Below, one piece after another: positions 34,378-45,234 of a stretch of 64,000 bases of DNA; within the stretch, counting starts at the first letter, position 1, and every line of letters begins with the position of its first letter. Source of the DNA: Sphingomonas sanxanigenens DSM 19645 = NX02. GTDB lineage: Bacteria > Pseudomonadota > Alphaproteobacteria > Sphingomonadales > Sphingomonadaceae. Below the pieces are notes generated by a model. That model was not told the DNA's origin. It searched no databases and saw only the letters and a list, made by a program, of their open reading frames with translations. The position numbers and the translations under genes are program-made. The stretch covers positions 1 through 64,000 of the forward strand of contig NZ_CP006644.1 of NCBI RefSeq assembly GCF_000512205.2. The letters are read 5' to 3'.

Positions 34378-35546
34378 CCCCCGGCGGCCGGACGCGTCCG
34401 TCCCGGCCGACGGCGGCGGACGGCCATGGCGGCGTGCTGGCGGCCGGGCGTCTCGCTGACCTCGTCGACGCGGCGACCGGGCCGCACGATGCGATGGCGG
34501 CCTGGCTGCGCTATCGCGCCGCACTGGGTGATGTCGTTGCGGACGAGGGCGAGCGGCGGCTCTATGCGCTTGTCGCGCACCGCATCGACGCCGCCCGGCT
34601 GCCACCCGCCGACCTTGCGCTGATCCGCGCGCAGCGGCGCGGCGCCCGTGCCCGGCACGAACTGCTGTTCGACGCCGCCGGGCAGCTTGCGGACCTGTTC
34701 GCCGGCGCCGGCATCACACCGGTGTTTCTCAAGGGCATCGCGCTGCAGATCCGGGTGTTCGGCGACACGGTCATCCGCGCGTCCTCCGATATCGACATCT
34801 TCGTCGATCGCGCGGCGCTCGCACCGTGCCTCGCGCTGATCGAGGCTGCGGGCTGGACACGCAAGGAGGATCGGCCGCGGACCGACGATCCGGACCGGAT
34901 CGCGGCGATGCGCGTCAAGATCACCTACCGAATGCCCGGTGGCGTCTTCGTCGATATCCACTGGGTCGCGCGCGAGCCGCTCGAATTCGATGCCGCATTG
35001 TCGGCGGCGTTTGCCGGCGCGACGGTCATGCGCGCCTATCGCGGGCGGCAATGGCTTATCCCCTCCGATCTGTGGCTGCTGTTCGAGACGATCGAGCACG
35101 GCATCAACTGGAACGAGGTCGTGCCGATTCGCTGGCTGGTCGATGCTCTCGCGCTGCTCCGTCTGGACGATGCCGATATCGACTTCGACCGGCTGTGCAC
35201 GCTCGTGGAGCAGGCCAGGCTCGAACGCATATTCTCGATCGGCCTCGGCGAGATCGCGCGTGTCGGCGGGAAGGGCGAGATCGTGCCGCCGGCGGTGCTG
35301 GATCGGCTTGCGGGCGCGCGGCGCGGGTCGCGGGGACGCCTCGACCTGCGCGCACGGCTGACGCGCCCAAGCCCGCTGGTCACGATCGGCGCCAGCCTGT
35401 CTCACTACCTCTTGCGGCATCCGGCGCCCCCGCTGCTCCGTCTGCTCGGCTATCCGGCCTATTATCGGATGCGTGCGCTCCGCTGCATGACCTGGGCAGA
35501 GGTCATCGGTCGCGCGGTCGCGCGGATCCGGCCGGGCACGCGCTGA
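34374..35546 (+). CDS. Nucleotidyltransferase-family protein (NTP_transf_5 type)
   Basis: A 390-residue protein with a nucleotidyltransferase core at about residues 109-150: GITPVFLKGIALQIR (K120), then RASSDIDIFVD with the two metal-binding aspartates D139 and D141. This fits the uncharacterised NTP_transf_5 group, found in lasso-peptide-type and similar clusters. The C-terminal region (after 250) is helical and basic. GTG at 34374 overlaps the sulfotransferase stop, and its stop overlaps the next gene. The substrate is unknown. Confidence 0.75.
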   Translation: MTPGGRTRPSRPTAADGHGGVLAAGRLADLVDAATGPHDAMAAWLRYRAALGDVVADEGERRLYALVAHRIDAARLPPADLALIRAQRRGARARHELLFDAAGQLADLFAGAGITPVFLKGIALQIRVFGDTVIRASSDIDIFVDRAALAPCLALIEAAGWTRKEDRPRTDDPDRIAAMRVKITYRMPGGVFVDIHWVAREPLEFDAALSAAFAGATVMRAYRGRQWLIPSDLWLLFETIEHGINWNEVVPIRWLVDALALLRLDDADIDFDRLCTLVEQARLERIFSIGLGEIARVGGKGEIVPPAVLDRLAGARRGSRGRLDLRARLTRPSPLVTIGASLSHYLLRHPAPPLLRLLGYPAYYRMRALRCMTWAEVIGRAVARIRPGTR

Positions 35547-36583
35547 TGGAGGGGCTTGCGGATGCGCTGCTGCCGCTGGCGCTGGCCCATGACGGCGCCG
35601 CGCCGGACGCGGCGTTGCGGGCGGCGGCGGCGCGCCTCGCCGCCCGACTGTCGCAGCGCGACGGTGGCCCGGTCCCCAATCCCGCCGTGCTGGCCGGCAA
35701 CCTGCGCCTGCTGGGTCTGTCGCTGCCGGTTGCCGCGCACCGTCGCCTGACCGCGCTCGCGCTGCGCGAGGAGAAGCGATCGGCGATGGCGGCCGAACAG
35801 GGCGAGGCGCTCGAGGCGCTGTTCCGCGCACACGGACTTTCGGTGCAACCGGTGCGTGGCTGGGATTTCGCGCGCCGCTATTATGCCAGGCCGCTGGATC
35901 GACACTGCCACGCGCTGCGCTGGCTGGTCGATGACGAGGCCGCCGGCGACCGGGTTGCGGCGCTCGTGCGCGCCGAGGGCTGGACATCGATCGTTGCCGC
36001 CCCGCGGCTCGCGCCGCACAAGCGCATTTTCTCCGGGCCGGATCGCATCGCCGTTGAGGTGCATCTCCGCCCGTTCGGCTGGACGATGCTGGCGATGGAG
36101 CCCGATGCGCGTGGCGGGGCGGCGTTCGCCGCGGTCGAACTCATCGGATCCAGCCTGGTCGAGATGTCGCTCGCGGCGCGCTGGCCGATCGATCTTGCCG
36201 CGCTGCTTCGGCATGCGGCACCGGATCCGGACGGCTTCGTCCGCCAGGTCCGGCGTTTCGGCTTTGCCGGTCATGCCGATCGGTCGCTCGCGCATTTGGC
36301 GCGGCACGTTCATAGCGACGATGTGGTGCTGGCGTCCCGCATCGCGCTCCTGCGCACCGCGCTCGCGCGGACCGGCGCGCGGGACGATGCGGCGATTCGC
36401 GATGTCCGCTATCTCCGGGCGATGGCGACGGCGGGCCGCGCCGGCTTCCTGCTGCGGGCTTGCGGCCGGCCCGATCTTGTCGGCGCGGCGCGCGCGATCC
36501 GGGCGGAACGCCATGCGCAACGGAGCGCGCGGGCGGCGGTGCGGGCTAGCCTCGTGCGGCGGGTGCGCATCCGATCGCACTGA
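35546..36583 (+). CDS. Degenerate nucleotidyltransferase paralogue
   Basis: A 345-residue protein that aligns by eye with its upstream neighbour. The stretch LFRAHGLSVQPVRGWDFARR followed by YYARPLDRHCHALRWLVDD corresponds to the neighbour's K-G and D-x-D segment, and then AALVRAEGWT matches EAAGWT. Here the lysine is R104 and the aspartates are H120/H122, so catalysis looks lost. It may be a regulatory or structural partner of the intact protein. ATG at 35546 overlaps the neighbour's TGA. Its 3' end overlaps the convergent ABC gene by 38 bases. Confidence 0.6.
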   Translation: MEGLADALLPLALAHDGAAPDAALRAAAARLAARLSQRDGGPVPNPAVLAGNLRLLGLSLPVAAHRRLTALALREEKRSAMAAEQGEALEALFRAHGLSVQPVRGWDFARRYYARPLDRHCHALRWLVDDEAAGDRVAALVRAEGWTSIVAAPRLAPHKRIFSGPDRIAVEVHLRPFGWTMLAMEPDARGGAAFAAVELIGSSLVEMSLAARWPIDLAALLRHAAPDPDGFVRQVRRFGFAGHADRSLAHLARHVHSDDVVLASRIALLRTALARTGARDDAAIRDVRYLRAMATAGRAGFLLRACGRPDLVGAARAIRAERHAQRSARAAVRASLVRRVRIRSH

Positions 36584-38264
36584 GCCGGCCATGGTCCAGC
36601 CGATAGCGGTGCGCATCGAGCAGCGCGGGCAGCGGACGGTGCGCGACCATCACGATCGTTGCATCGGCGCATTCCCGCTGGATGCAGGCGCAGGTGCGCC
36701 GTTCGGTTTCCGGATCGAGCTGTGACGTCGCCTCGTCGAGAATCAGCAGGTCGGGCGCGCCGCAGATCGCCCGGGCGATGGCCAGGCGCTGGCGTTCGCC
36801 CCCGGACAGCCGCTGGACCGTCTCGGCGCGGTCGTCGTCGAGCGAGAAAGGCAAGCCGAGTTCGGCGATGACCCGTTCCGCCCGTGCGCGGTCGAGCGTC
36901 TCGATCGGGTGCGGGAAGGCGAGATTGTCGATCGGCGGGGCTGCGAAGAGGAACGGATGCTGCGCGACGAGCGCCACGCGGGCACGCCGCATGCGCCCGA
37001 TGACATCGCCGCCCTCGCCATCGATCAGGACCTGCCCGGCGGTCGGCTTGATCAGCCCGCACAAGAGCAGCACCAGCGTCGATTTTCCGGCACCCGACGC
37101 GCCCGATATCTCGATGCGGTCGCCTGGTCGGATGGTCAGCGACACACCGGCGAAGATCGGCGTCGCGGCGCCCGGCCGTGTCAGCGAGACCGCGTCGAGT
37201 GCGATCGAGCGCGCGAACAGCGGCTCCACCGGTTGCTCCGGCCGCGGCTCCAGCACCTCCACGGGCAGGTTGCGATCCGCGATGATCCTCGCAAGATCGG
37301 GCGCGTGCGCGTTGACCTTCTGCGCCATCGTCGCCGAGCGCTGCAGCGCCGGCAGCAACCGTACGGAGGCGGCGGCGAAGATCGTCAGCGCCTGAACCAG
37401 CGTGGCACCCGATCGACCCTGCAGCAGCAACGCCACGGTCAGCACGCCGATCGCGGAGACGAGCACCAGTTCGCGCATGTGCGCCGGCCATTGTCCCAGC
37501 GCATGCTCGTCGGCGACGGCGTTGGCATGCGCGGTGGCGGCCTGGTCGAACATTGTCGAGAAGGCGTTCTCGCTGGCGCTCAGCTTGATCGCGCCGGCGT
37601 CGCCCAGCGCACCGTCCGATATCCGCCGCATCTGGTTGAGCGCGTCCCATCGCCTTGCCCCGTGACGAAGCGCGTGACGGCGGGCCCATGCGGTCTGCAG
37701 GCCGTAGACCGCGGCCATCCAGCCGACCGCGGCCAGCGTTGCCACCGGCTCCAGCCAGAGCAGCACCGCGACGAGCGCAAGCATCACCAGCCCGTCGACC
37801 ATCAACTGGGCGGCCGGCAGCAGGAGCTGGTGGACCAATGCGGTTGCCGAGACGAACATGGTCTGGCGCTGTTCCGACCGGTCGCTGACCACCTGGAGGT
37901 CATGGGATTGGCCGAGATAGGTTCTGAGCAGGTCCCTGGTCAGCCTGACCTGTTCGGCCATCGTTCGGCGGAAGATCGATCGACTGATCTGGCCCACCGC
38001 CACGAAGCGCGCTGCGAGGAACAGTGCAACAGCGGCGGCGAGGGCGAGGCCGTCCACCAGCGCCGTGCCGGTGCGCAGCCCGGCCGGCCAATAATGATCG
38101 ACGCCGGCCGGGCCGGCCAGCCCATAGAGCAGCAGCAGCAGCCAGCGCAGCACGAGCAGAGTCGCGATCTCGATCAGCGCCAGCGGCAGGACGTGAAGCG
38201 CTTGTTCGATGAAAAAGCGTGGCCCGATCAGGCGGTAGAGCTGGCGGAGCTTGCCGGCGACCAT
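36546..38264 (-). CDS. ABC transporter, fused membrane and ATP-binding domains
   Basis: A 572-residue half-transporter. About six membrane segments lie in residues 1-300 and the nucleotide-binding domain covers about 350-570. It has Walker A GASGAGKST (388-396), Q-loop Q435, signature LSGGERQR (486-493), Walker B LLILDE and H-loop H542. The layout is that of exporters such as PglK-type lipid-linked oligosaccharide flippases or peptide exporters. In this cluster it is the only visible candidate to export or flip the product. It is convergent with the degenerate nucleotidyltransferase. Confidence 0.85.
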   Translation of the reverse strand: MVAGKLRQLYRLIGPRFFIEQALHVLPLALIEIATLLVLRWLLLLLYGLAGPAGVDHYWPAGLRTGTALVDGLALAAAVALFLAARFVAVGQISRSIFRRTMAEQVRLTRDLLRTYLGQSHDLQVVSDRSEQRQTMFVSATALVHQLLLPAAQLMVDGLVMLALVAVLLWLEPVATLAAVGWMAAVYGLQTAWARRHALRHGARRWDALNQMRRISDGALGDAGAIKLSASENAFSTMFDQAATAHANAVADEHALGQWPAHMRELVLVSAIGVLTVALLLQGRSGATLVQALTIFAAASVRLLPALQRSATMAQKVNAHAPDLARIIADRNLPVEVLEPRPEQPVEPLFARSIALDAVSLTRPGAATPIFAGVSLTIRPGDRIEISGASGAGKSTLVLLLCGLIKPTAGQVLIDGEGGDVIGRMRRARVALVAQHPFLFAAPPIDNLAFPHPIETLDRARAERVIAELGLPFSLDDDRAETVQRLSGGERQRLAIARAICGAPDLLILDEATSQLDPETERRTCACIQRECADATIVMVAHRPLPALLDAHRYRLDHGRLSAIGCAPAARG

Positions 38265-38311
38265 TCTACGCGCCGATCAGTGCGATGGCGGTGGCGGAAC
38301 GGCCATCGCCA

Positions 38312-39490
38312 TCAGCGCTTTCGGGTGAGTTCGCGCATGGCGTCGTCGAGCCCGCCGAGGGTCAGCGGATACATTCGATCATTCATCAACTCCCGCACCA
38401 GCCTCGTCGAATGCGCATAGCCCCAATGCGACTCCTCCACCGGGTTCAGCCACACGGTCGCCGGATAGATGCCGGTTACGCGCTGCAGCCACGCCGCGCC
38501 CGATTCCTCGTTGAAATGCTCCACCGATCCGCCGGGGTGGGTGATCTCATAGGGGCTCATCGCGGCGTCGCCGACGAACACTACCTTATAGTCATGGCCA
38601 TATTTGTGGAGCACGTCCCAGGTCGGCGTGCGTTCCGCGAAGCGGCGGCGATTGTCCTTCCATACGCCTTCGTAGAGGCAGTTGTGGAAATAGAAGAATT
38701 CGAGATTCTTGAACTCGGTGGTCGCGGCCGAGAACAATTCCTCGCACAGTTTCACATGCGGATCCATCGATCCGCCGATATCGAGGAACAGCAGCAATTT
38801 CACCGCATTGTGCCGCTCCGGCCGCATCCGGATGTCGAGCCAGCCCTGCCGCGCGGTGTCGTCGATCGTGCCGTCGATGTCGAGTTCGTCCGCGGCGCCC
38901 TCGCGCGCGAAGCGGCGCAGGCGGCGCAGCGCGACCTTGATGTTGCGCGTGCCCAGTTCGCGGGTGGAATCGAGGTTTCGGAAGTCGCGCTGTTCCCACA
39001 CCTTGATCGCGCGGCCCTGCCTGCCCTCGCCGCCGATGCGCACGCCCTCGGGGTTATAGCCCGAATGGCCATAGGGGCTGGTGCCGCCGGTGCCGATCCA
39101 CTTGCTGCCGCCCTGATGCTTGCCCTGCTGTTCCTCGAGCCGCTTCTTCAGCGTCTCCATGATTTCGTCCCAGCTTCCGAGCGCCTCGATCTCCTTCTTC
39201 TGCTCGTCGGTGAGATACAGTTCGGCGACGGCGCGCAGCCATTCCTCGGGGATGTCGGCGGGGGTGGCGCCGAAGCTGGTCTCGATCCCCTTGAAGACTT
39301 TCGCGAACACCTGGTCGAACCGGTCGAGCAGGCTCTCATCCTTCACGAAGGTGGCGCGGGCGAGATAATAGAAGTCCTCGGGCCGACGCTCGATCACGTC
39401 GCGGTCGAGCGCTTCGAGGAGGATGAGATGCTCCTTGAGCGAGGCCGGGATGCCGGCGGCGCGGAGCGCATTGAGGAAGGCGAGGAACAT
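38312..39490 (-). CDS. CoxE-like VWA-domain protein
   Basis: A 392-residue VWA protein of the CoxE-like group that works with a MoxR AAA+ ATPase, usually in assembly or activation of other proteins. The metal-binding site reads LLLFLDIGGSMDPH, a D-x-G-G-S form rather than the canonical D-x-S-x-S, so the first serine is glycine. The N-terminal half (MFLAFLNALRAAGIPASLKE) is the usual helical region. The MoxR partner lies upstream on the same strand but is separated from it by a palindromic repeat. Confidence 0.85.
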   Translation of the reverse strand: MFLAFLNALRAAGIPASLKEHLILLEALDRDVIERRPEDFYYLARATFVKDESLLDRFDQVFAKVFKGIETSFGATPADIPEEWLRAVAELYLTDEQKKEIEALGSWDEIMETLKKRLEEQQGKHQGGSKWIGTGGTSPYGHSGYNPEGVRIGGEGRQGRAIKVWEQRDFRNLDSTRELGTRNIKVALRRLRRFAREGAADELDIDGTIDDTARQGWLDIRMRPERHNAVKLLLFLDIGGSMDPHVKLCEELFSAATTEFKNLEFFYFHNCLYEGVWKDNRRRFAERTPTWDVLHKYGHDYKVVFVGDAAMSPYEITHPGGSVEHFNEESGAAWLQRVTGIYPATVWLNPVEESHWGYAHSTRLVRELMNDRMYPLTLGGLDDAMRELTRKR

Positions 39491-39499
39491 GTTTAAAAG

Positions 39500-39636
39500 C
39501 CCCTCCCCTTCAGGGGAGGGGTTGGGGTGGGGGCGATCGAAGCGAGCCCTGATACGGTCCCCGAAAGCCTCACCGGGAGCGTCGAGCCCCCGCCGGTGCT
39601 TGCCCCACCCCGACCCGTCCCCTGAAGGGGAGGGGC
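39500..39636. repeat. Palindromic intergenic repeat element, copy 2
   Basis: The same plan as the element at 9403-9540: a left palindrome CCCCTCCCCT/AGGGGAGGGG (39500-39521), a GTTGGGGTGG flank and a right palindrome ending AGGGGAGGGG near 39635. The interior is only partly alike. It lies between the co-directional MoxR and VWA genes and could attenuate transcription between them. Confidence 0.75.
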
Positions 39637-39653
39637 TAAAAGGCGCCTACCCC

Positions 39654-40499
39654 TCACCCCTTCTGCCGCCGCGCCATGAACGCGAGCCGTTCGAACAGCA
39701 TCACATCCTGTTCATTCTTCAGCAGTGCGCCGTGGAGCGGCGGGATCGCCTTGGTCACGTCGCGCGATTGCAGCACGTCGAGCGGCAGGTCCTCCGCCAG
39801 CAGCAGCTTGAGCCAGTCGAGCAGTTCGGAGGTAGAGGGCTTCTTCTTGAGCCCCGGCACCTCGCGCACGTCGTAGAACAGCTCCAGCGCCTTCTGGACG
39901 AGGATCTTCTGGATGCCGGGGAAGTGGACCTCGATGATGTCGCGCATCGTCTCGCGATCAGGGAATTTGATGTAGTGGAAGAAGCAGCGGCGCAGGAAGG
40001 CGTCGGGCAATTCCTTCTCGTTGTTGGAGGTGATGACGACGATCGGCCGCTCCACCGCCTTCACCGTCTCGCCGGTCTCGTAGACGTGGAACTCCATGCG
40101 ATCGAGTTCCTGCAGCAGGTCGTTGGGGAATTCGATGTCGGCCTTGTCGATCTCGTCGATCAGCAGCACCGGCAGTTCGGGGGCAGTGAACGCCTCCCAT
40201 AATTTGCCGCGGCGGATATAATTGCCGATATCGTGCACGCGCGGATCGCCGAGCTGGCCGTCGCGCAGCCGCGCCACCGCATCATATTCGTAAAGGCCCT
40301 GCTGCGCCTTGGTGGTCGACTTGATGTTCCATTCGATCAGCGCCGCGTTGGCCGCCTTGGCGATCTCCTGCGCGAGCACGGTCTTGCCGGTGCCGGGTTC
40401 GCCCTTCACCAGCAGCGGGCGCCTGAGCGTCACTGCGGCGTTGACCGCGACCTTCAGGTCGTCGGTGGCGACATAGTTGCTGGTGCCTTCGAACCGCAT
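39654..40499 (-). CDS. MoxR-family AAA+ ATPase
   Basis: An AAA+ ATPase of the MoxR group (about 281 residues). It has Walker A GEPGTGKTVLAQEI and Walker B LLIDEIDKADIEFP, followed by the MoxR-specific ITSNNEKELPDAFLRRCFFH segment. These chaperone-like ATPases act with a VWA partner, here the CoxE-like gene just downstream. The start MRFEGTSNYVATDD at 40499 is preferred over MAGERNA at 40520, as it matches the family N-terminus. Confidence 0.92.
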   Translation of the reverse strand: MRFEGTSNYVATDDLKVAVNAAVTLRRPLLVKGEPGTGKTVLAQEIAKAANAALIEWNIKSTTKAQQGLYEYDAVARLRDGQLGDPRVHDIGNYIRRGKLWEAFTAPELPVLLIDEIDKADIEFPNDLLQELDRMEFHVYETGETVKAVERPIVVITSNNEKELPDAFLRRCFFHYIKFPDRETMRDIIEVHFPGIQKILVQKALELFYDVREVPGLKKKPSTSELLDWLKLLLAEDLPLDVLQSRDVTKAIPPLHGALLKNEQDVMLFERLAFMARRQKG

Positions 40500-40589
40500 C
40501 GCGTTCCTCTCGCCGGCCATTCCCCCTTTTCGGGATAGGGTGCCGGTGTCGGGCGCGCAAGCATACCGCGCATCCGATCGGAGGGGCGG

Positions 40590-41264
40590 TCAGCCGCGGT
40601 CGCGGGCGTCCCGGCGCGCTTCGAGCAGATCCCACAGGCCGCGCTGCTGCCCCAGGATCTGGCGCGCACCGAAGGTCATCGCCCGCGTGATGATGGGGGT
40701 TTCGGCGGCGGCGTCGATCACGGCCAATGTGGCATCGACGCCCGGCAAGGTGGCGGGGAGGGGAGGCACGCCCAGCCGCTCGGCGGCATCGTCGAGCAGG
40801 ATGCGGATCGCCGCCCAGTCGAGCAGCAACGCGGCGGCGGCGCCGATCGCGCAGCCGACGCGGCCGGATTCGGCAAGCGTGGCAAGCGCATGGCGCTGGC
40901 CGTTGATCGCAGCCTCGCATTCGGCCTGGCCCGGCGTGCTCGGCATTGGCCCGGCCGCGACCGCGAGATTGGCGAGATTGTTGCGCTCTATGGCGAAGCC
41001 GGCGACGGCCGCTGTCAGCCACTCCGCCGCGGCGGGGTGCACCGCATGCGCCGGCACCTGGTCGATCAGCGCCGGCTGCGTGCCGTGCAGCAGGCAGAGA
41101 TAATGGATCGCGTCGGAAAGGTTGCGCGCGGCATGGCGCCCACTGGTCAGCGCGGGCGACCGGAACCAGCGATGCGCGGCGCTGCCGTCGTCACGCACCA
41201 GCGCAGACAGCATGGCGCCCGCGCCATCGTCCAGACCATATTTTCGAATCGCCTCGATCACCAT
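40590..41264 (-). CDS. Unrecognised protein, Ala-rich
   Basis: A 224-residue Ala/Leu-rich helical protein with no domain I recognise. It has conserved-looking segments such as ARNLSDAIHYLCLLHGTQPA and FAIERNNLANLAVAAGPMPS, and a hydrophobic stretch CAIGAAAALLLDWAAIRILL (about 137-156) that could be a buried helix. No signal peptide is seen. It stands between the MoxR gene and rpoD on the same strand, with a hairpin separating it from rpoD. Confidence 0.6.
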   Translation of the reverse strand: MVIEAIRKYGLDDGAGAMLSALVRDDGSAAHRWFRSPALTSGRHAARNLSDAIHYLCLLHGTQPALIDQVPAHAVHPAAAEWLTAAVAGFAIERNNLANLAVAAGPMPSTPGQAECEAAINGQRHALATLAESGRVGCAIGAAAALLLDWAAIRILLDDAAERLGVPPLPATLPGVDATLAVIDAAAETPIITRAMTFGARQILGQQRGLWDLLEARRDARDRG

Positions 41265-41320
41265 GCGGGGATGGTTAGGCCGGTTGCGTAAAGGCGGAGT
41301 TTACGCGGGTCGTGGATATA

Positions 41321-41345
41321 GCCCTCTCCCTTTACGGGAGAGGGC
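41321..41345 (-). terminator. Hairpin downstream of rpoD
   Basis: A perfect 10-base stem (GCCCTCTCCC, 41321-41330, with 41336-41345) and a five-base loop lie ten bases past the rpoD stop. No T-run follows. The sequence is of the same CCCTCTCCC type as the repeat elements elsewhere. Confidence 0.5.
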
Positions 41346-41354
41346 CTGAATGGC

Positions 41355-43388
<2,034 letters not shown>

Positions 43389-43393
43389 ACGTT

Positions 43394-45232
43394 CTAAACC
43401 TGTTCCTCGGGGCCGGACCCAATTTCATAGGCCCTGCCTAGAAGCGCCGCCCTCGCTTCGCGTAACGCCTGACGCCGGGATTCTAACGCCTCGTAGTTCG
43501 ACGGCGATAAATCTTCAATCAGACGCTGCGCGACTCGTTCAAATTCCTGCGTCAGAGCCTGTTCCCGGGCCAGCAGTTCCACCAGTTCGCGCAGCTGATA
43601 TTCTGCCGATTCGCTGTCGTCCGCCGATTTGAGAAACGCATAGCCGAGCTCCGGCGCCGCACCGCGATCGCCTTTCGGGGGCATTCGCAGCATGTCCAAT
43701 ATGGATCTGAGGGCGCCATCATCAAGGGTTGGCCGGGTTATCGCGGTGCTGAGCAGTTCGTCGCGGACCTCCGAAAGCTGCGGATCGTCGATCAGCAGGT
43801 CGGACAAGGGCTCGGCCACCGCGGCGATCGCGCGCGGCCACAGCGCGAGCCCGACGAGCACCGCGCGCAGCACCGCTTCCTCCACCGCGCGCTGGCCGGG
43901 CGGCAGTCGGCGCGGGCCGCCGGCACCGCCGCCCCGGCCATCGCGGTTGCCGTCGCGGTCGCCGCCGCGCTTCCAGCCGAAATCCTGGTAGAAGCGGTCG
44001 CGGAAGGCGCGGCGATATTCCTCCGCGATCACCCTCACCGTGTGCGCGTTCGCCACCTCGTCCAGGCGGTGGCGCAGCGCCGCGCGGCCGTCGGGACCGG
44101 CAAGGTCGAGCCCCGCCGCCGCCGTTTCCCACAGCAGGTCGACGAGCAGGCGCGGGGTGGCTGCCACCGCCTCGAACGCCGCGGCCCCGCCCTCGCGGAT
44201 CACGTCGTCCGGGTCCTTGCCGCCGGGCAGGCTCACGAAGCGCAGCGACTGGCCCGGGACCATCGCGGCATAGGCGCGCTCGGCAGCGCGCATCGCCGCC
44301 TTCTGGCCGGCATTGTCGCCGTCGAAGCACAGGGTCGGCACGTCGACGATCTTCCACAGCCGTTCGAGCTGCGCCTCGGTGAGCGCGGTGCCGAGCGGCG
44401 CCACCGCCTCGTCGATGCCGGCCTGCGCCAGCGCGATGACGTCCAGATAGCCCTCGACGACGATCACCCGGCCGGCGCGGCGCGCGGCGGGCGCGGCGCG
44501 ATCGAGATTGTAGAGCGTGCGGCCCTTGTCGAAGAGCGCCGTCTCCGGCGAGTTCAGATATTTGGGCTCGCCCTGGCCGATGATGCGGCCGCCGAACGCG
44601 ATCGTCCGTCCGCGCTGGTCGCGTATGGGGATCATCAGCCGGCCGCGGAACCGGTCATAGGGCTCGCGGCTGTCCTCCGGCGCGATGAGCAGGCCGCAAT
44701 CGACCAGCATCTGGTCCCCGAAGCCGTCCAGCGCCTTGCGCAGCTTGCCGCGGCTGTCGGGTGCGAAGCCGATGCCGAACGCCTTGATCGTCGCGGCGGC
44801 GATGCCGCGCTTCTCCAGATAGGCGCGCGCCTCGCTGCCATCGATGCCGGCAAGCTGGTCCTGGAACCAGCGCGCGGCGGCCTCCATCGCATCGGTCAAT
44901 CCCACCGCCCGTTCCGCCCTGGCGGCGGCGCGGGGATCGGGCGCGGGCACCTCCATGCCGGCGGTCGCGGCGAGTTCCTTCACCGCATCCATGAACGGCA
45001 GGCCGCGCGCCTCGGTCAGCCACTTGATCGCATCGCCATGCGCCGAGCAGCCGAAGCAATGGTAGAAGCCCTTCTCGTCATTGACGTAGAAGCTCGGGGT
45101 CTTCTCCTGGTGGAACGGGCAGCAGGCCGAATATTCGCGGCCCTTGCGGGTGAGCTTCACCGTGCGCCCGATCAGCGTCGACAGCGTCGTGCGATCGCGC
45201 AGCTCGTCGAGGAATTGCGGGGAAAGCGCCAT
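43394..45232 (-). CDS. dnaG: DNA primase DnaG
   Basis: Primase that lays RNA primers at the replication fork. The 612-residue protein has the CHC2 zinc finger (C38, H41, C59, C62) and the TOPRIM catalytic core ([18 protein letters not shown]), followed by a C-terminal helicase-binding region that is less conserved. The Gly/Asp/Arg-rich loop ([17 protein letters not shown]) after the core is unusual and probably a disordered linker. It starts two bases after the GIY-YIG stop and lies just before rpoD. Confidence 0.97.
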   Translation of the reverse strand: MALSPQFLDELRDRTTLSTLIGRTVKLTRKGREYSACCPFHQEKTPSFYVNDEKGFYHCFGCSAHGDAIKWLTEARGLPFMDAVKELAATAGMEVPAPDPRAAARAERAVGLTDAMEAAARWFQDQLAGIDGSEARAYLEKRGIAAATIKAFGIGFAPDSRGKLRKALDGFGDQMLVDCGLLIAPEDSREPYDRFRGRLMIPIRDQRGRTIAFGGRIIGQGEPKYLNSPETALFDKGRTLYNLDRAAPAARRAGRVIVVEGYLDVIALAQAGIDEAVAPLGTALTEAQLERLWKIVDVPTLCFDGDNAGQKAAMRAAERAYAAMVPGQSLRFVSLPGGKDPDDVIREGGAAAFEAVAATPRLLVDLLWETAAAGLDLAGPDGRAALRHRLDEVANAHTVRVIAEEYRRAFRDRFYQDFGWKRGGDRDGNRDGRGGGAGGPRRLPPGQRAVEEAVLRAVLVGLALWPRAIAAVAEPLSDLLIDDPQLSEVRDELLSTAITRPTLDDGALRSILDMLRMPPKGDRGAAPELGYAFLKSADDSESAEYQLRELVELLAREQALTQEFERVAQRLIEDLSPSNYEALESRRQALREARAALLGRAYEIGSGPEEQV

Positions 45233-45234
45233 GA

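Noticed and set aside
30189-38264. Complete lasso-peptide cluster
   Set aside because: No asparagine-synthetase-like cyclase, no transglutaminase-fold protease and no precursor with a leader-core layout was found in or between the genes.
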